DNA from: Zantedeschia hybrid cultivar
Taxonomy: Eukaryota > Streptophyta > Magnoliopsida > Alismatales > Araceae
Length of the DNA: 64,000 nucleotides
Assembly (NCBI GenBank): GCA_030544215.1
Contig: JARZZO010000003.1
Coordinates: 28,710,379-28,774,378 of the forward strand
Direction of reading: 5' to 3'
In this document: one piece after another, positions 10,736 through 21,780 of the stretch
Numbering within the stretch: position 1 is the first letter of the stretch
Layout: every line of letters begins with the position of its first letter
Translations under genes and position numbers: made by a program
Notes under the pieces: generated by a model
Told to the model about the DNA's origin: nothing
What the model saw: the letters and a program-made list of their open reading frames with translations, nothing else
The model's database searches: none

Positions 10736-13514
10736 TCAGCTAGGAGGTGGAGGTGGTCCCATCGCACTCGGCCCTGCCTGGCCGGATGATATGGCGATGC
10801 TGGCGGTGAAGGCACTCGCCTGACCACGGTCGATAGCCCGCTGGCAGGCTCGCTGGTATCTCTCCTCCACCATCCGGCGCTTGTGCTCTGCCATAGAGAG
10901 GCAACCCTGAAGACTCTCCAATCGAAGGCTGTCGCGATCTCTCTCCTCAGTCAAGATCTCTAGACGAACTTGGAGTCGTGCGAGATCTCCAGTGGAGAGA
11001 CACACTACCTGAGCCTCCAACTCAGCAATGCGAGCGGTCAAAATCCGAGCTTCTGCCAGCTCTGCATCCCTCTGCTGAAGAGCCTCCTAAAGCTCAGCGA
11101 CCTATAAGAGGAGACACTGTCAGTTCAAGATAATTAAGCAAATCAAGTCCGACAATGAAAGAAGAAAGATGGAACTTACTCGAGCAGTCCGATCCTCCTC
11201 CGCAAGAGAGGCTCGGTGAATGGCGGAAGCAAGCTGACCCTGGAGGTCAGCCAGGGTGGTCTCATAGGCAGCAAGCAGAGTAGAGGATGAGGCTCCATGT
11301 GTAAGGGGAGCCGCCTGGGTATAGACGGCTCGCTGCACCAAAAGACAACCGTTAGTGGTTAATCGTCAAAACAAATAATTAATTAAAACACTCATAGGCA
11401 TGCATACATACCAGGTCAAAAAGCTCCTTCTGGAACTACTCTAGCTGGGCCTCGGCATCCTGGAGGCGGGCCTAGAGGTCGATGATCACGGCATCTCGTG
11501 CATCCTGCATACCACACATGCATACATTCATTCACAAATATAATTAAAGATAGTGATAAAATGAAAGAAGTATAAATGCATACTTACATCGAGAGGACGG
11601 AGAAGTCGCAGTTGATCCGCGTAACGTGTCTGATACTGTTGGAGGTAGGCTGCACTACTCTCCGCCTGCGACTCAACTCGGACACTCCGGTGACGCCAGT
11701 CTTCATACTGCTCCGGGAATTTTGCTCGCCAATCAGTGAGGGCTTGCTTCCCCCTCATGCTCCTCCTTACTCCCTCCGGGACCTCCTCATTCACCTATTC
11801 CTAGTGGAGTCCCAGAGTCCTCATGACTAGGTGGAGGCGGAGTGGCTCGATCTCGTTCAGGCAGTGGAGCCACATCTGCCGACCAAACCGTCTCCGGCCA
11901 GCCGTCACCCACAGCTGGCCCTCCTCCCCCATGCCTAGATACGAGCGCCAGATCACCTACATACAGGTTAGATGCATCCACATAAATAAATTGCATTTAA
12001 TAAATAAAAGATTGCATTTAATAAACAAAATTAAACAAATTAAAAGACTCACCAAAAACTCAAAATAATCAAGAAACTGACGGCGGAGGGCCGTCAGCTA
12101 GTGATGATGTGGGGCCGTGTCCACAATCGGCTGCCAGCGGCGAGCCAAGGGGACAATGTCTGGCCTCACAATCCTTGCTCGGCCGAGTGGGAAATAGTAG
12201 TAACCCCACACTTGCATACATGAACATATAAGTTAGAAATCATCACATCACATCACATTTCATTGCATAAACAAAATAATAAAATGACTTAATACCTGAA
12301 GAAACGGCGAAAAGCCTCTGATGGTGGTCTCGCGGTCCGGCGTGACCGTGGAAAGATTAGCAAAGAGATGGGCCAGGAGGGCCGCACCCCAAGCATACTC
12401 ATGAAGACTTACTAAATCATCTAACATACTCAAAAATCAACAGTGGATGTGATCGCCCTTCGTGCCGAAGAGAAACCGACCAAAAAAGAAGGCAAGGAAG
12501 ACTCTAAGCTGCCTATCTACCTCATTTGCCTGGCTAGGGTCACTGCAGTAAACTGCGGAGGAGGACTCTGCTAGTCTACTCCTAAACTTTGCCCGGGTCT
12601 CATCTGACCGACGCCGGGGATCTATTAGTCATAGGATAGCCTCTACCTCTACCCTAGGAACTATCCTAGACTCGTTATCTAGGCTGGATATCTCTATCCC
12701 TAGTAGGGCCTCAGCCATTCCTCGGTAATCGAAATAAGTCACCTTTCTCACCGGTCGGCCCTCTACCCTAAGACCAGTAATCCTGGCCACGTCCTCTAGA
12801 CTGGGGACCATATGCCCCCAAGGCATTAGGAAAGCCTTGCTTTCCGCATGCCACCTCTCCCGCAGCACCTTCAGGGGGACCAAATCGAGCCAAAATGACT
12901 CGATCTCGAGAATCTCCGCGAACCCCATCTACCGCAGGCGCACCTTCTGGAAGTCCGGGAGTCCCCGGTATGCTCCTACTACTAAATCCCATGAAATCCG
13001 AGCTCTCATCGTCTCCTGCAAATGAAAATAAGAAGATTTCATCAGTTAATGGACTTAATAAATTAAGAAAATATTCTGTTTAAAAGCGTCGAGCTATGTG
13101 GATGCCCATTGAAAGGCGTCCACCACCCTTGACGTCTTTTGAACCCATTTTCTATCCTATTTAAAAATTGAATTTTGGCCTGAATGGCGTCGGACCATGG
13201 TTACGCCCTTTAAAAGGCGTCACCAAGTCTGGACGCCGTTCAAACTAGATTTCAGGTTCTCCTAAAGAACTTCTTTCCTCCCTCTTTTCTTCATCCAAAC
13301 ACACTCATAGGAAACTTACCAGATGTAGAGCCTCCTCCTCTTCTTCTCCTCCTTCAATCATTGCCGGTAGAGGGACTTCCTCTTCTAAAATCGCCACCGC
13401 CGCCTCCAAGGCCATTGCCTCCTCGGGGGGCACGGCTTCACACTCTTCTCTCCTCACCCTACGAACAGCACGGCGGCGTTTTCCACTCCCTTGTGAGCCC
13501 TCACCTTGTTCCAT
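10736..13514 (-). pseudogene. Plant mobile domain (PMD/MAIN-like) gene, seven exons, decayed
   Basis: A seven-exon model fits on the minus strand: 13514-13320, 13015-12296, 12211-12053, 11956-11588, 11504-11412, 11332-11180, 11101-10736. All introns are phase 0 and the spliced length is 2,055 nt. Donors are strong (GTAAGT at exons 1, 4 and 6; GTATGT, GTATTA, GTGAGT elsewhere) and most acceptors end in AG. The acceptor of exon 3 appears shifted one base, consistent with a G-to-A change. Exon 2 carries the PMD signature (FLMPWGHMVPSLEDVARITG, then EYAWGAALLAHLF). Exons 3-4 continue it (RRWQPI, RFGRQMWLHCLNEIEP). Exons 5-7 are Glu/Gln-rich and look coiled-coil, with a PPPPPS end. Nine in-frame stops (seven TAG, two TGA) make it a pseudogene. 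PMD proteins are nuclear in plants (MAIN/MAIL silencing factors), and PMD copies are often carried by transposons. It lies antisense to the upstream gypsy element. Confidence 0.85.
13081..13241. repeat. Spaced-dyad units in PMD intron 1 (four copies)
   Basis: Units at 13081-13110, 13111-13140, 13182-13211 and 13212-13241. Each has a 10-bp arm ending GCGTC, a 10-bp unrelated spacer, and a 10-bp arm starting GACGC or a one-base variant. They form two head-to-tail pairs and lie inside the first intron of the PMD gene model. Confidence 0.85.
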
Positions 13515-13520
13515 AATTCT

Positions 13521-13731
13521 TCAAGAGAGAGTTTGAGAGGAAGAAGGAGTTCGGGTGAAAGAGAGAGCTCGAGAGGGTGAGAGGATGGAGGAAGAAGAGG
13601 GCTGCAAGAGGAAGGCTGGAGAATGGAGATCGCCGGAAAAGGGGGATTTGGTCGTCGGAAGGAAGAGAGGAAGAGGAAAGTGAAGAATGAGGAAGAAAGG
13701 GGGTCCTTCGCGGCTTATGTTTGGAGAAGTT
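13521..13731 (-). promoter_or_regulatory. Pyrimidine-rich leader upstream of the PMD start codon
   Basis: On the minus strand this stretch is strongly CT-rich and leads to the ATG at 13514. A comparable CT-rich leader lies at about 34150-33990 on the minus strand in the solo LTR, likewise flanked on both sides by spaced-dyad units. I read it as a 5' untranslated leader. Frames open across it on the minus strand are low-complexity. Confidence 0.5.
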
Positions 13732-14255
13732 AAAACGCGTCGAGGTATAGCGACGCCATTCATGTCGCATAAACTAAGACGGTAAGGACAGAGGTTTGAA
13801 ATTGAGCAAAAGGCGTCCACACATCACGATGCGTTTCAGTTTAAACCGTCAATTCTGGTCAGAACAGTACAAAGGCATGATGATTAAACGCGTCCACACA
13901 TAACGACGCTTTTCACTAGATTAATTGCAGAATTAATGGTAGAATTCTGGAGAAAAGTAAGAGAGAGGATTGAAAGGCGTCTACACATATGGACGCGTTT
14001 AAAGGATAATTCAGAATTTTAAGGATTAATCTTTGATTTGGGAAAAAGATTTTCGATTGAAAAGCGTCTAGACATGTGGACGCGTTTTAAGGTTAATTCG
14101 TGATTTTCAGGATAAATCTATTATTTTGGATATTGGATGAAACACGTCTACATATGTCGACGCGATTTTAGCATAATTCTGGTCTTAAGGATTAATCTCC
14201 GATTTTTGGAAAATGAATTATGGTTGAAAGGCATCTTTCTGAGTGGACGCGTTTT
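13732..14255. repeat. Spaced-dyad unit array upstream of the PMD gene (seven copies)
   Basis: Units at 13732-13761, 13808-13837, 13885-13914, 13972-14001, 14059-14088, 14139-14168 and 14226-14255, all exactly 10+10+10. Start-to-start spacing is 76, 77, 87, 87, 80 and 87 bp. The intervening AT-rich sequence is partly conserved (for example AAGGATTAATCT after several units), so the array is also an 80-87 bp minisatellite with the dyad as its best-conserved part. Confidence 0.85.
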
Positions 14256-14425
14256 GCATTAAAGTAAACCCGAATTGTCATATTTTAAGGAAAAATCAAG
14301 TTTTTACTTAAGGAAAAATCTTGGACAAGTCACAAAAGATTGAAGATAGATTTCAAGACATAAAGGAACAATTTTTTGTTGAAATAAATTTTTTATTACA
14401 TCATAAAAGAAAAAAAAGAGAACAT

Positions 14426-15870
14426 TCAAGGAAGAAATTTCCGAAGTCTCAGTATATATGGAACAGATAATCCTCTATCTGTTTCTCGAGAGGATTTTAC
14501 ACGATGATTGAAGCTAATATTCCACAGTATGACTATAAGTTCAGTGGCTTTATAATCTTCATCGGATTCCAAGGCACGTTTCTTGATTGGAGATGTATGA
14601 GAAAACTCAGAAAATTCATAGCGAGGCAAGCTGAGTTGAGTATAGCAACGATGAGGATTGTATAGCACGAACTCAGTAGCCCCAATCAGTTTAAGCTCTA
14701 TACCCGCTGCACGACGCACTCGAATGGGCTTTCCTACCAGAGCAAGAGGTGAAGAATCAAATCCATATGTGGGCATTCTTCTCAGATAATCTCTCCAGTC
14801 AGCTCGAGTCTTGAGTTTTGGCACTCGATTGATCATCTTCTCATTGAATTTCACAATGTTGGAAATATGGAAGATAGGGCTATTCTGATAGATTTGAGAC
14901 GGTCTTGCAGAATTTCTAGTGTGCTATTCAAACTTGAAGTGCAACTCGACCCACAGAGCGAATGCAACCATAGGGAGGCTGACCTATAGACGCTGCAGAA
15001 AGCCCACTATAAAGATAGGCTAGAATCGTTGTGCTGATATGTCTTTCCTCAAAGATCTCACAGATTGCGCTCACTTGACCATCTTCTAATATGTTGTCTT
15101 GAGCAGGAAAGAACAGAGTTCCGACTAGGCATGTGGTAAAAGCTTTCATCACGTTCTCAGTGTCGTCCTCCCTAAGATCTTCAATCTTGTACAAAGTCCA
15201 TTCTGCAAGCTTAGCAAGATTGATTTCTTTCTTGGTGAGGCATCCTTTAACTTCTTTTGGGTCCTTCATGATCTTCATTAACAATTGTTGACCAGTGATC
15301 TTCTCCTTCATCAGAGCCATCTTATTCACTTCATTGTCACCGTACAACTTGATTTTGGGAAGGCCCAATAGGAATTCAACCTCCTCTAGAAGAATAGTGC
15401 ATTCAAATTCAGGAAAAAGGAAGGTATGGGTTTGAGGATGCCATAATTCAATCAAAGCACCCATAACCACCCAGTCCACGTTTGGACTCTTGTAATGCTT
15501 TGCATGGACTACTAGACCTTGGATGTTCTACTTGGAAACAAAAGATTGCATAGAAATTGTGGTACTTTTAGCAAGCTTGCGAATCCAAGGAAGAGATGTG
15601 AATTTCCTTGGACCAGGAAACAAAAGATATGCCTAGAAAATAGAAGGAGAATTACAATGAAGAACTTGAAGAACATAGAGAGAAAAGGGAAATTGAAGAA
15701 AAAGGATGAAGGAGAAGAGGATTTAACTTACTTGGAGGTTGGGATCTCTTCCACTTGGATGATTTTCCACGTCGGAGAGCTTCTCTGGTGTCTTCTTCAC
15801 CCTCTTGCTTGAAGAATCTATCTTGTTCTTGAGCTTTTCCTTCTTGAAGCCTTGAAAACCTTGAAAATCT
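14426..15870 (-). pseudogene. Second PMD-type (DUF7745-like) gene, at least two exons, frameshifted
   Basis: Exon 1 runs from about 15870 to 15732 (lysine/serine-rich, donor GTAAGTT), with no in-frame ATG seen. Exon 2 starts at 15632 after a TTTCTAG acceptor. It contains ALIELWHPQTHTFLFPEFEC and EEVEFLLGLP (about 15460-15350), the motif where plant mobile-domain-like and DUF7745 proteins recognise a W-x-P-T-H-T-F core. It continues to FNEKMINRVPKL (about 14850) and an IKKRALE tail ending at 14426. An in-frame TAG lies at about 15530. A one-base insertion near 14972 shifts the frame: the downstream frame gives FALWVELHFKFE, as expected of the family. The gene is oriented like the PMD gene, so the two form an antisense block behind the gypsy element. 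The exact family name is tentative. Confidence 0.7.
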
Positions 15871-15943
15871 TTGAACTTTGAAGAAAATAACTAACTTTGA
15901 TCTCTAGATTGTGTTAAGATTGTCTTGATACAAGTTTATGGAG

Positions 15944-15951
15944 TTTATATA
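15944..15951 (-). promoter_or_regulatory. TATA box of the second PMD-type gene
   Basis: TATATAAA on the minus strand, about 75-80 bp upstream of the first exon sequence seen. The nearest spaced-dyad unit ends at 16057, about 105 bp further upstream. Confidence 0.55.
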
Positions 15952-16056
15952 GAGAGAATTGCGATTCTAGGAAGGCTTTTCCAGATTGGAGAAAGGATAA
16001 GCATAGAGATAGTTGGAATCTGGGTAGAAGTTAGCCAGAACCTGTTTCTGCGATTG

Positions 16057-16125
16057 AAAATACATCGTTGAACAGCGAAGCATTTTGGTTAGTCTTAATG
16101 GCGTCGGCGCGACACGACGTGTTTC
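16057..16125. repeat. Spaced-dyad units upstream of the second PMD-type gene (two copies)
   Basis: Units at 16057-16086 (arms decayed to ACATC and GAAGC) and 16096-16125 (GCGTC and GACGT), both exactly 10+10+10. They lie upstream of the TATA box in the orientation of the gene. Confidence 0.7.
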
Positions 16126-17142
16126 AGGGTTTTCTGTTATTTACCCGAAATTCAATGTTTATCCATATTTTGATGCTTAATTAAACATTTGTTTGAAGTT
16201 ACTGATGAATTTTTAAGTTCATGAAACTCTAAATGAAGCTGAAAATTCAAGAACATCCTACTGTGGGAGTTTATGAGTCCCGACCGTGGCTAAAAAGACG
16301 GTTATCTCTATCCCTGTATTCTTTCATGTAATTGATTTGCATCATCATTACTATATGTTAAATATTTATTAGACTATATCAAGGACCTTGTGATTTTGAT
16401 GAAATTGGAATTTGAGTTCCCCTACAACAAAAACAGTGATAATTCCAAAGAATTCTTAATCGTACGGATAGGCCGTTTGATTGTTAATTAGTGAGGACGA
16501 GTGTGTGGATAAACGAGTTTCGGCTTAGCACTAAATTACAAGAATTGGTATCTTGACTCATTAACAACAATTTAACAATATTATCCTTGATTATTTTATA
16601 TTTTATTTGATTTTATATTTTTCTTCTAGTCCAGCATGCATCATGTAAGACTTTGATAAGAATTAATTTTTTATTAAGTTTCAGACCATTGATCAAATAA
16701 TTCCAACATGATATGAAATATTCCATTCTGAATTGAGTATCTTGATTATCTTTCAGGTTCGCTTGAAAATATCTTTGGAATTCTATCCTTTCTTGGATTC
16801 TTTATCTCAACATTTCTTGTTTTCTTTTGAAAGATCCATCATGGTTGCAGTACGTCCACATTGGCTGGCAATCGCTCCCCATGATGAAACCTGTAGTGTC
16901 TATGACCTGGGGTACTTCCCAATCCGTGGAGGTTGATCGACCTTATTTTATTTCCTTGTCTATTTCATCCAAACAGGATTGATTCCATTGATCTCCTTGA
17001 GTTATCTTCATTGATGATTTTGAGAAAAAAAATTTCAATCATGTGATGTTGAGAGTGTGTCTCATCACACCTTGTCATCACCTTTTCAGTACATTCCATT
17101 TCATTTCACTCCCTTGCAAAGACGATACCAAGGTGAGGCAAC
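16126..17142. other. AT-rich non-coding stretch
   Basis: No convincing gene. A short + strand frame at 16733-16936 ends in a tryptophan/aspartate-containing peptide but has no family resemblance I can name. Confidence 0.4.
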
Positions 17143-17262
17143 TGTAAACACACTAATTTTGACATCATTTTGAGTAAATTTCATATCATATAATAATGTC
17201 TCAGAATGGTTTGATATTTAATCATTAGTTAATTTTTATTAATCTTTATGGGTTAATTATCT

Positions 17263-17555
17263 AAATGACATCGGGTCAAACAGACATAATTTAAGTTAAT
17301 TAATTAAATTGATTTTAACTTAAATTTTAATCAAATATGAAAAAGTCTAAAAGATGTCGACATGTGTAGACGCTATTTAGAGTTTATTCTTATTTTGATA
17401 TTTAAGTTTTAATTTTAATTAATTGATTAATTAGCTAAAAGACATCTTCAGGGACGACGCCATTTAGGTCTCCTAAGCTATTTCTGTCTCTTTTTCCGGA
17501 TGTTTATCCTTATCTTAATTAGTCTATAAGACGTCTCCCATGGGCGACGCGTTTT
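17263..17555. repeat. Spaced-dyad array upstream of the LTR TATA box (four copies)
   Basis: Units at 17263-17292 (decayed arms), 17349-17378, 17437-17465 (9-bp spacer) and 17526-17555. Start spacing is 86, 88 and 89 bp. The last unit ends about 105 bp upstream of the TATA box. Confidence 0.8.
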
Positions 17556-17660
17556 AGATAATTACGATAATGATGAATTAATCTGTATTTATCTGTTTGT
17601 TAGTTGGATAAACTTCAAATTCTTTCATGTTAATCTTTAAATAATCGCAGATGTAAAGCC

Positions 17661-17670
17661 TATAAATACC
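17661..17670 (+). promoter_or_regulatory. TATA box in the candidate LTR
   Basis: TATAAATACC followed by CAACCCC and a purine-rich transcript start region; this is the best core promoter in this part of the window. Confidence 0.55.
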
Positions 17671-18310
17671 CAACCCCTTGGTCATTAAAAAGAGAGTGAT
17701 TATTAGTGATGATAGTGATAATTGAGTGAAATTGGAGTAAAGAATCTTAGCGACGACGTCCAGGCACTGAAGGATCGAAGTGCTGCTACTTCCAGGAGTC
17801 TTAAAGCAAGCTACATCCCTTCTTCATCACTTCTTCGTCTTTTTAAGAACTTTCAAGACCAAGGCTTTCCAGGGGCCATCCAACTCAGTTCTTAATTATT
17901 CATCATAATATTAGTTCAAAATCACATTCATCACATCACTCCATGCAACACACACTCACTAGCATTATTTTCCAATCTATGTTTTAAGGGGTTTACAAAA
18001 ACCACAAACAAGTGAGCTCATTTGTTTAGTTGCATGATTAGAATTTCTACTGGAATAGATACTACGTCTATTTGAGTTCTTATTGTTCCCTCTTTCTTTC
18101 TTTCTTTCTACTTTTTGCAAGGTTCAAAGGTACAAAAGGAGATAAAGAGGAGAGAATCAACAAGGAAAAGGAATCTGGATGATCCTCAAAGTCTGATAAA
18201 CAGTCAAAGTAAGAACAAAGTAAAAAGGGCTCTCTTTCTTCAGCCGGCTGAAGGAGGGGAATCAATGACTCAAAAATCTCTCAATTCCAAAACAGGTAGG
18301 CGCATGTAAG

Positions 18311-21300
18311 TTTCATTGTTGCGCGCACTATAAGAAATTCTTATGAGATCATAAATCCAAACCTATTAATTTTGTTGATTCAGTTAGTATGATTTAGGGG
18401 ATATTCCTAGTTTGCATATCCTAATCATGATAAGATCATTATTAATAACGATGGAATTCATTGGCTTACCTTTTCCACTTGCTTGAAGTGAAAACCTGAC
18501 CAGGAACTTGTTTGTAGGGGTGATCTAGGAGAAGTTAGTTCAAACAACATTAGGGGGAATGCTAGGATAAGTTTGTTGAAACAACACACCAACGGGAACA
18601 CGAGTATGAAAGAAGCGCTACTGTAGGGAAAAGCCATCATAAAGGAGCCTTTGCTGACTTGTGAACCACTGTGAACAAGCCATTGATAACAAGAATTCAA
18701 GATGAAGGGAGCATTTCATAGATAAAAGGAAGCGAAACGTATGGAAAAAAGTAAAACTGTGTGCCACATGAAGGGTAAATTGGGAATCTTCACGAATTAT
18801 TTTCACTACATTCAATGACATGATCAAAAGACAAATCTATGAAAAGTAGGGACTCTTCAAAATTGTAGAAAATAAGGTAGCAAAAAAAAAAAAGTGTATG
18901 TATTTTTTTTTCCTTATAACAACCTAGCAGTTAAGAATAATACTTTATTCTTATGTCTAGCTGATGGGCGGCAAAGCATAGAACATGCTACAAACAGGTT
19001 ATCGGATCCACTAAAGGCCCGCCAGGTTCAAGCCAGAGTGTAAGACTTGCTGCACTAACCTCGATAATGTTGTTTGATCAGTTCGATCATATGACTATGT
19101 TAGGATGTAATTAAGAAAAAACAAAAAATTCAGAAGTGGGGGGGGGGGGGGGGAGGACTAAAGGGACTCGTACGCACATGCACTTCAATCTTTGAATAGA
19201 TGGTTAATTTTTTTTATTTTATTTTCTTAAAGGAGGATCATGCCTCCACTCAATCCTATAGTCCAAATCCCATAGGGCAGGATCCTACGACATTATGCTG
19301 CACTGTGCCACAATGGAGCAAGAATTACTCGAAACCAACATATATAGTCCAAACCAATTGCTCTACCATTCAAACAATTGGCTCCACATGGGTTGGCCCA
19401 ACTAAGCAAATTTATTGTTGTCAACCTAAATGTTTTGGACAAGCTCTATTGCTATAAACCTCAAGTAGTGAGTAACAGTGGGTTCAATCATAATAAGACA
19501 CAATTTTACATGCGTAAAGATAGATCTCATGAAGTTAACATTCAAAAGCCATTCCCATTTGTTTTCTCTTTTGTGATCTTTTTACAATTTAAGAATCATG
19601 TACAAAGTTTTGTCTAATGTTACTGCATGGTTTATCAAAAATTTTGAGGCCTCTGCCGAAAAAATGCTAAGTTCTCTTGAGGTGCAGTACGTGAATGTGG
19701 TTGTTCTTTGGCATGTCTTGAGCTAGATGAGCTTCCATTCTCTACATCAGTACACAATCACCTATTACCAACAATTCTGGGAGCATTGGAGGGAGGTTCA
19801 CCATCATTGTCCTCGTCATGGACAGTGTCTCCGACTCCTGACAATGAAAATTCACAATTTCTTCTTGCAACAATTTACTGGTCATGTTTTCCAATTTCTG
19901 AAGCTTTGTTAATTTCCTATCCCTGATAGTGTGGTTTGGTTCAATCATAACTAGATTACAAGAACAGAACTATGACTTCAAAGAGAATAGAATGCCATGT
20001 CTGTATATTCTTGGTCCTTAATTGACCAACATATCTGGTTGTTCACGAGTCTCCTTTTTCCATTTTCATTGTTTGTTGCACCATATGTCTTGAGCACTGA
20101 CTGTTTGTACTAAAAGATGCATTACCTTGGAGAACCATAGTTGCACGACATCTTCTTTTCTTCAAGTTGGAAATTATAGTTGATGGTGACCTCTTGACCC
20201 ACAAATATGTGCCGCTTTGCAGTCATTAGTTATTGATGATAAATGTCAATTAGTATGAGACTTTTCTATCTCCAACATCTACCTGCATATAGACATTCAC
20301 AATTTTATGACAAGGAACAATAATGAACAAGCTGTGAGCTCATCTATTTTGATTGTATGCTCCAATTTGCGCATAATATTTTCATAATAATAGGGAGTGA
20401 GGTATATTTCATAATCTCATTCTTTGAGCTCTTATCTTAATGAAACTAGGAACCGTATTATGTTATTTTGGTGTCTAAAACAAAAGTTAACAAGGCAAGA
20501 TGAAGAAAAGATGTTAAGGAAGAAGTGCCCAAATCTTTCGACTCAATTACTTAGCATGAAGTATCACTTAACAATTACCACAACATTTTTAATGAAAATG
20601 TTTTATAGCTTGTTATAAATGATTTAAGGTAAAAGCTGTCACATTTACACAAAAGCATGGTCTACTGATCCAATCCGAATATTCATTGTGATAAGGTATA
20701 ACAAACCTAATTGAATTGTTATAAAGCAATGAGTTAAAATAAACCGACTAATATGAATAATAACCTTCCCTTGTTTAACAAACAATCAATTAAACATTTT
20801 AAAAAAGAATCTTCTAGATACGAAAAATTTCTCCATTTAATATCTAAGAAATGCTTTTTCTAGTTGTACTATAAGCATGATGTAAATATCCTAAGAACAA
20901 AATTGAAAGGACAAGTAGAATAATTTTGAATAAGATCTTGGTTTCCATGATGGTCAAAAGAAAAGTTTTTCCTTAGAACAAAGTGTTCATGTACATGGAT
21001 ATTCTCATTGAAAAATATATGTATAAAAATATAGTCATAAATCTTCATATATGATGATAAGCAAATCTACCTAAAAATAAAACAAAAGATAGACTCCTAT
21101 ACCTTCTACCTTTGCTTCACCCTGTTTTTGCATCCCCCTCGCATGTCTTGGGGAAAATAAAGGGTGCAAGGACCGCATGATGAATGATACTTTCCCTATA
21201 CCACCCAATCCCAAATGATTAAAGGTGAACGACTTAGACATATTATCTAAGTTTGATTATTTGAAAGGAGATACAGTACTAGAACGAATGGCAACTAGAC

Positions 21301-21780
21301 ATACTTGATACATCCAAGAGAAAAATAAGAGGTTTATTATATTAATTCCAAGTGCCAAAAAAGACAAGTGTAACTTTAATACAAAACTTAATGGCAATAA
21401 TTCAACATAAGGTGTAACTTTAATAGAAAATTTAATGGCAGTAATAATTTTGAAATTTGATGAAATAAAGTGTAAACACTTAGATAGACACATACTAAAC
21501 ATTATGAAGACAATGAAGAATAAAGCACAATCAAATAAAGGAATCTTAAAAAAAATATTTGCACAATCTTTTGGTGCATCCCTCGGGTTACTAAACATTT
21601 TAAGAAAACATCTTCCATGAGAATATTCCTTCTTCCTAAAGTAAATGGCAAAACTACCCTTAACTAATCTAAAAACTAACTCTTCTAAGTCTTTGCTCCC
21701 TGATAGTGAAGAGACCATTCCCTCCTATACTTTCTAGACCCCTCCACCTTGGCCATTATATATTTAAAAGCACACCTAAT
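18311..21780. other. AT-rich region without a supportable gene
   Basis: I see no conserved domain on either strand. Notable only for a run of about 16 G at 19138-19153 and a short local duplication at about 21365-21445 (GTGTAACTTTAATA twice). The longest frame is minus 21257-21718 (153 codons); it is hydrophobic, AT-driven and unrecognised. Confidence 0.5.

Larger units (their letters stand above)
17143..18310 (+). mobile_element. Candidate LTR of a Tat-type element
   Basis: Starts TGTAAACACACTAATTTT, a common plant gypsy LTR start. It has a TATA box (TATAAATACC, 17661-17670) preceded by four spaced-dyad units, and a downstream part from about 17940 that is repeated in diverged form at 31620-31945. 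It lies directly behind the antisense PMD genes, where the 3' LTR of a long Tat element would be. No matching 5' LTR is in the window and no clear PPT precedes it, so the boundaries are provisional. Confidence 0.45.

Noticed and set aside
18940..19060. tRNA- or SINE-like A/B box (GGTTCAAGCC at about 19029)
   Set aside because: The B-box match is good, but no credible A box at the right distance and no cloverleaf could be drawn.
21257..21718. 153-codon minus-strand frame
   Set aside because: Hydrophobic, AT-driven, unrecognised, overlapping a local duplication; insufficient to call a gene.
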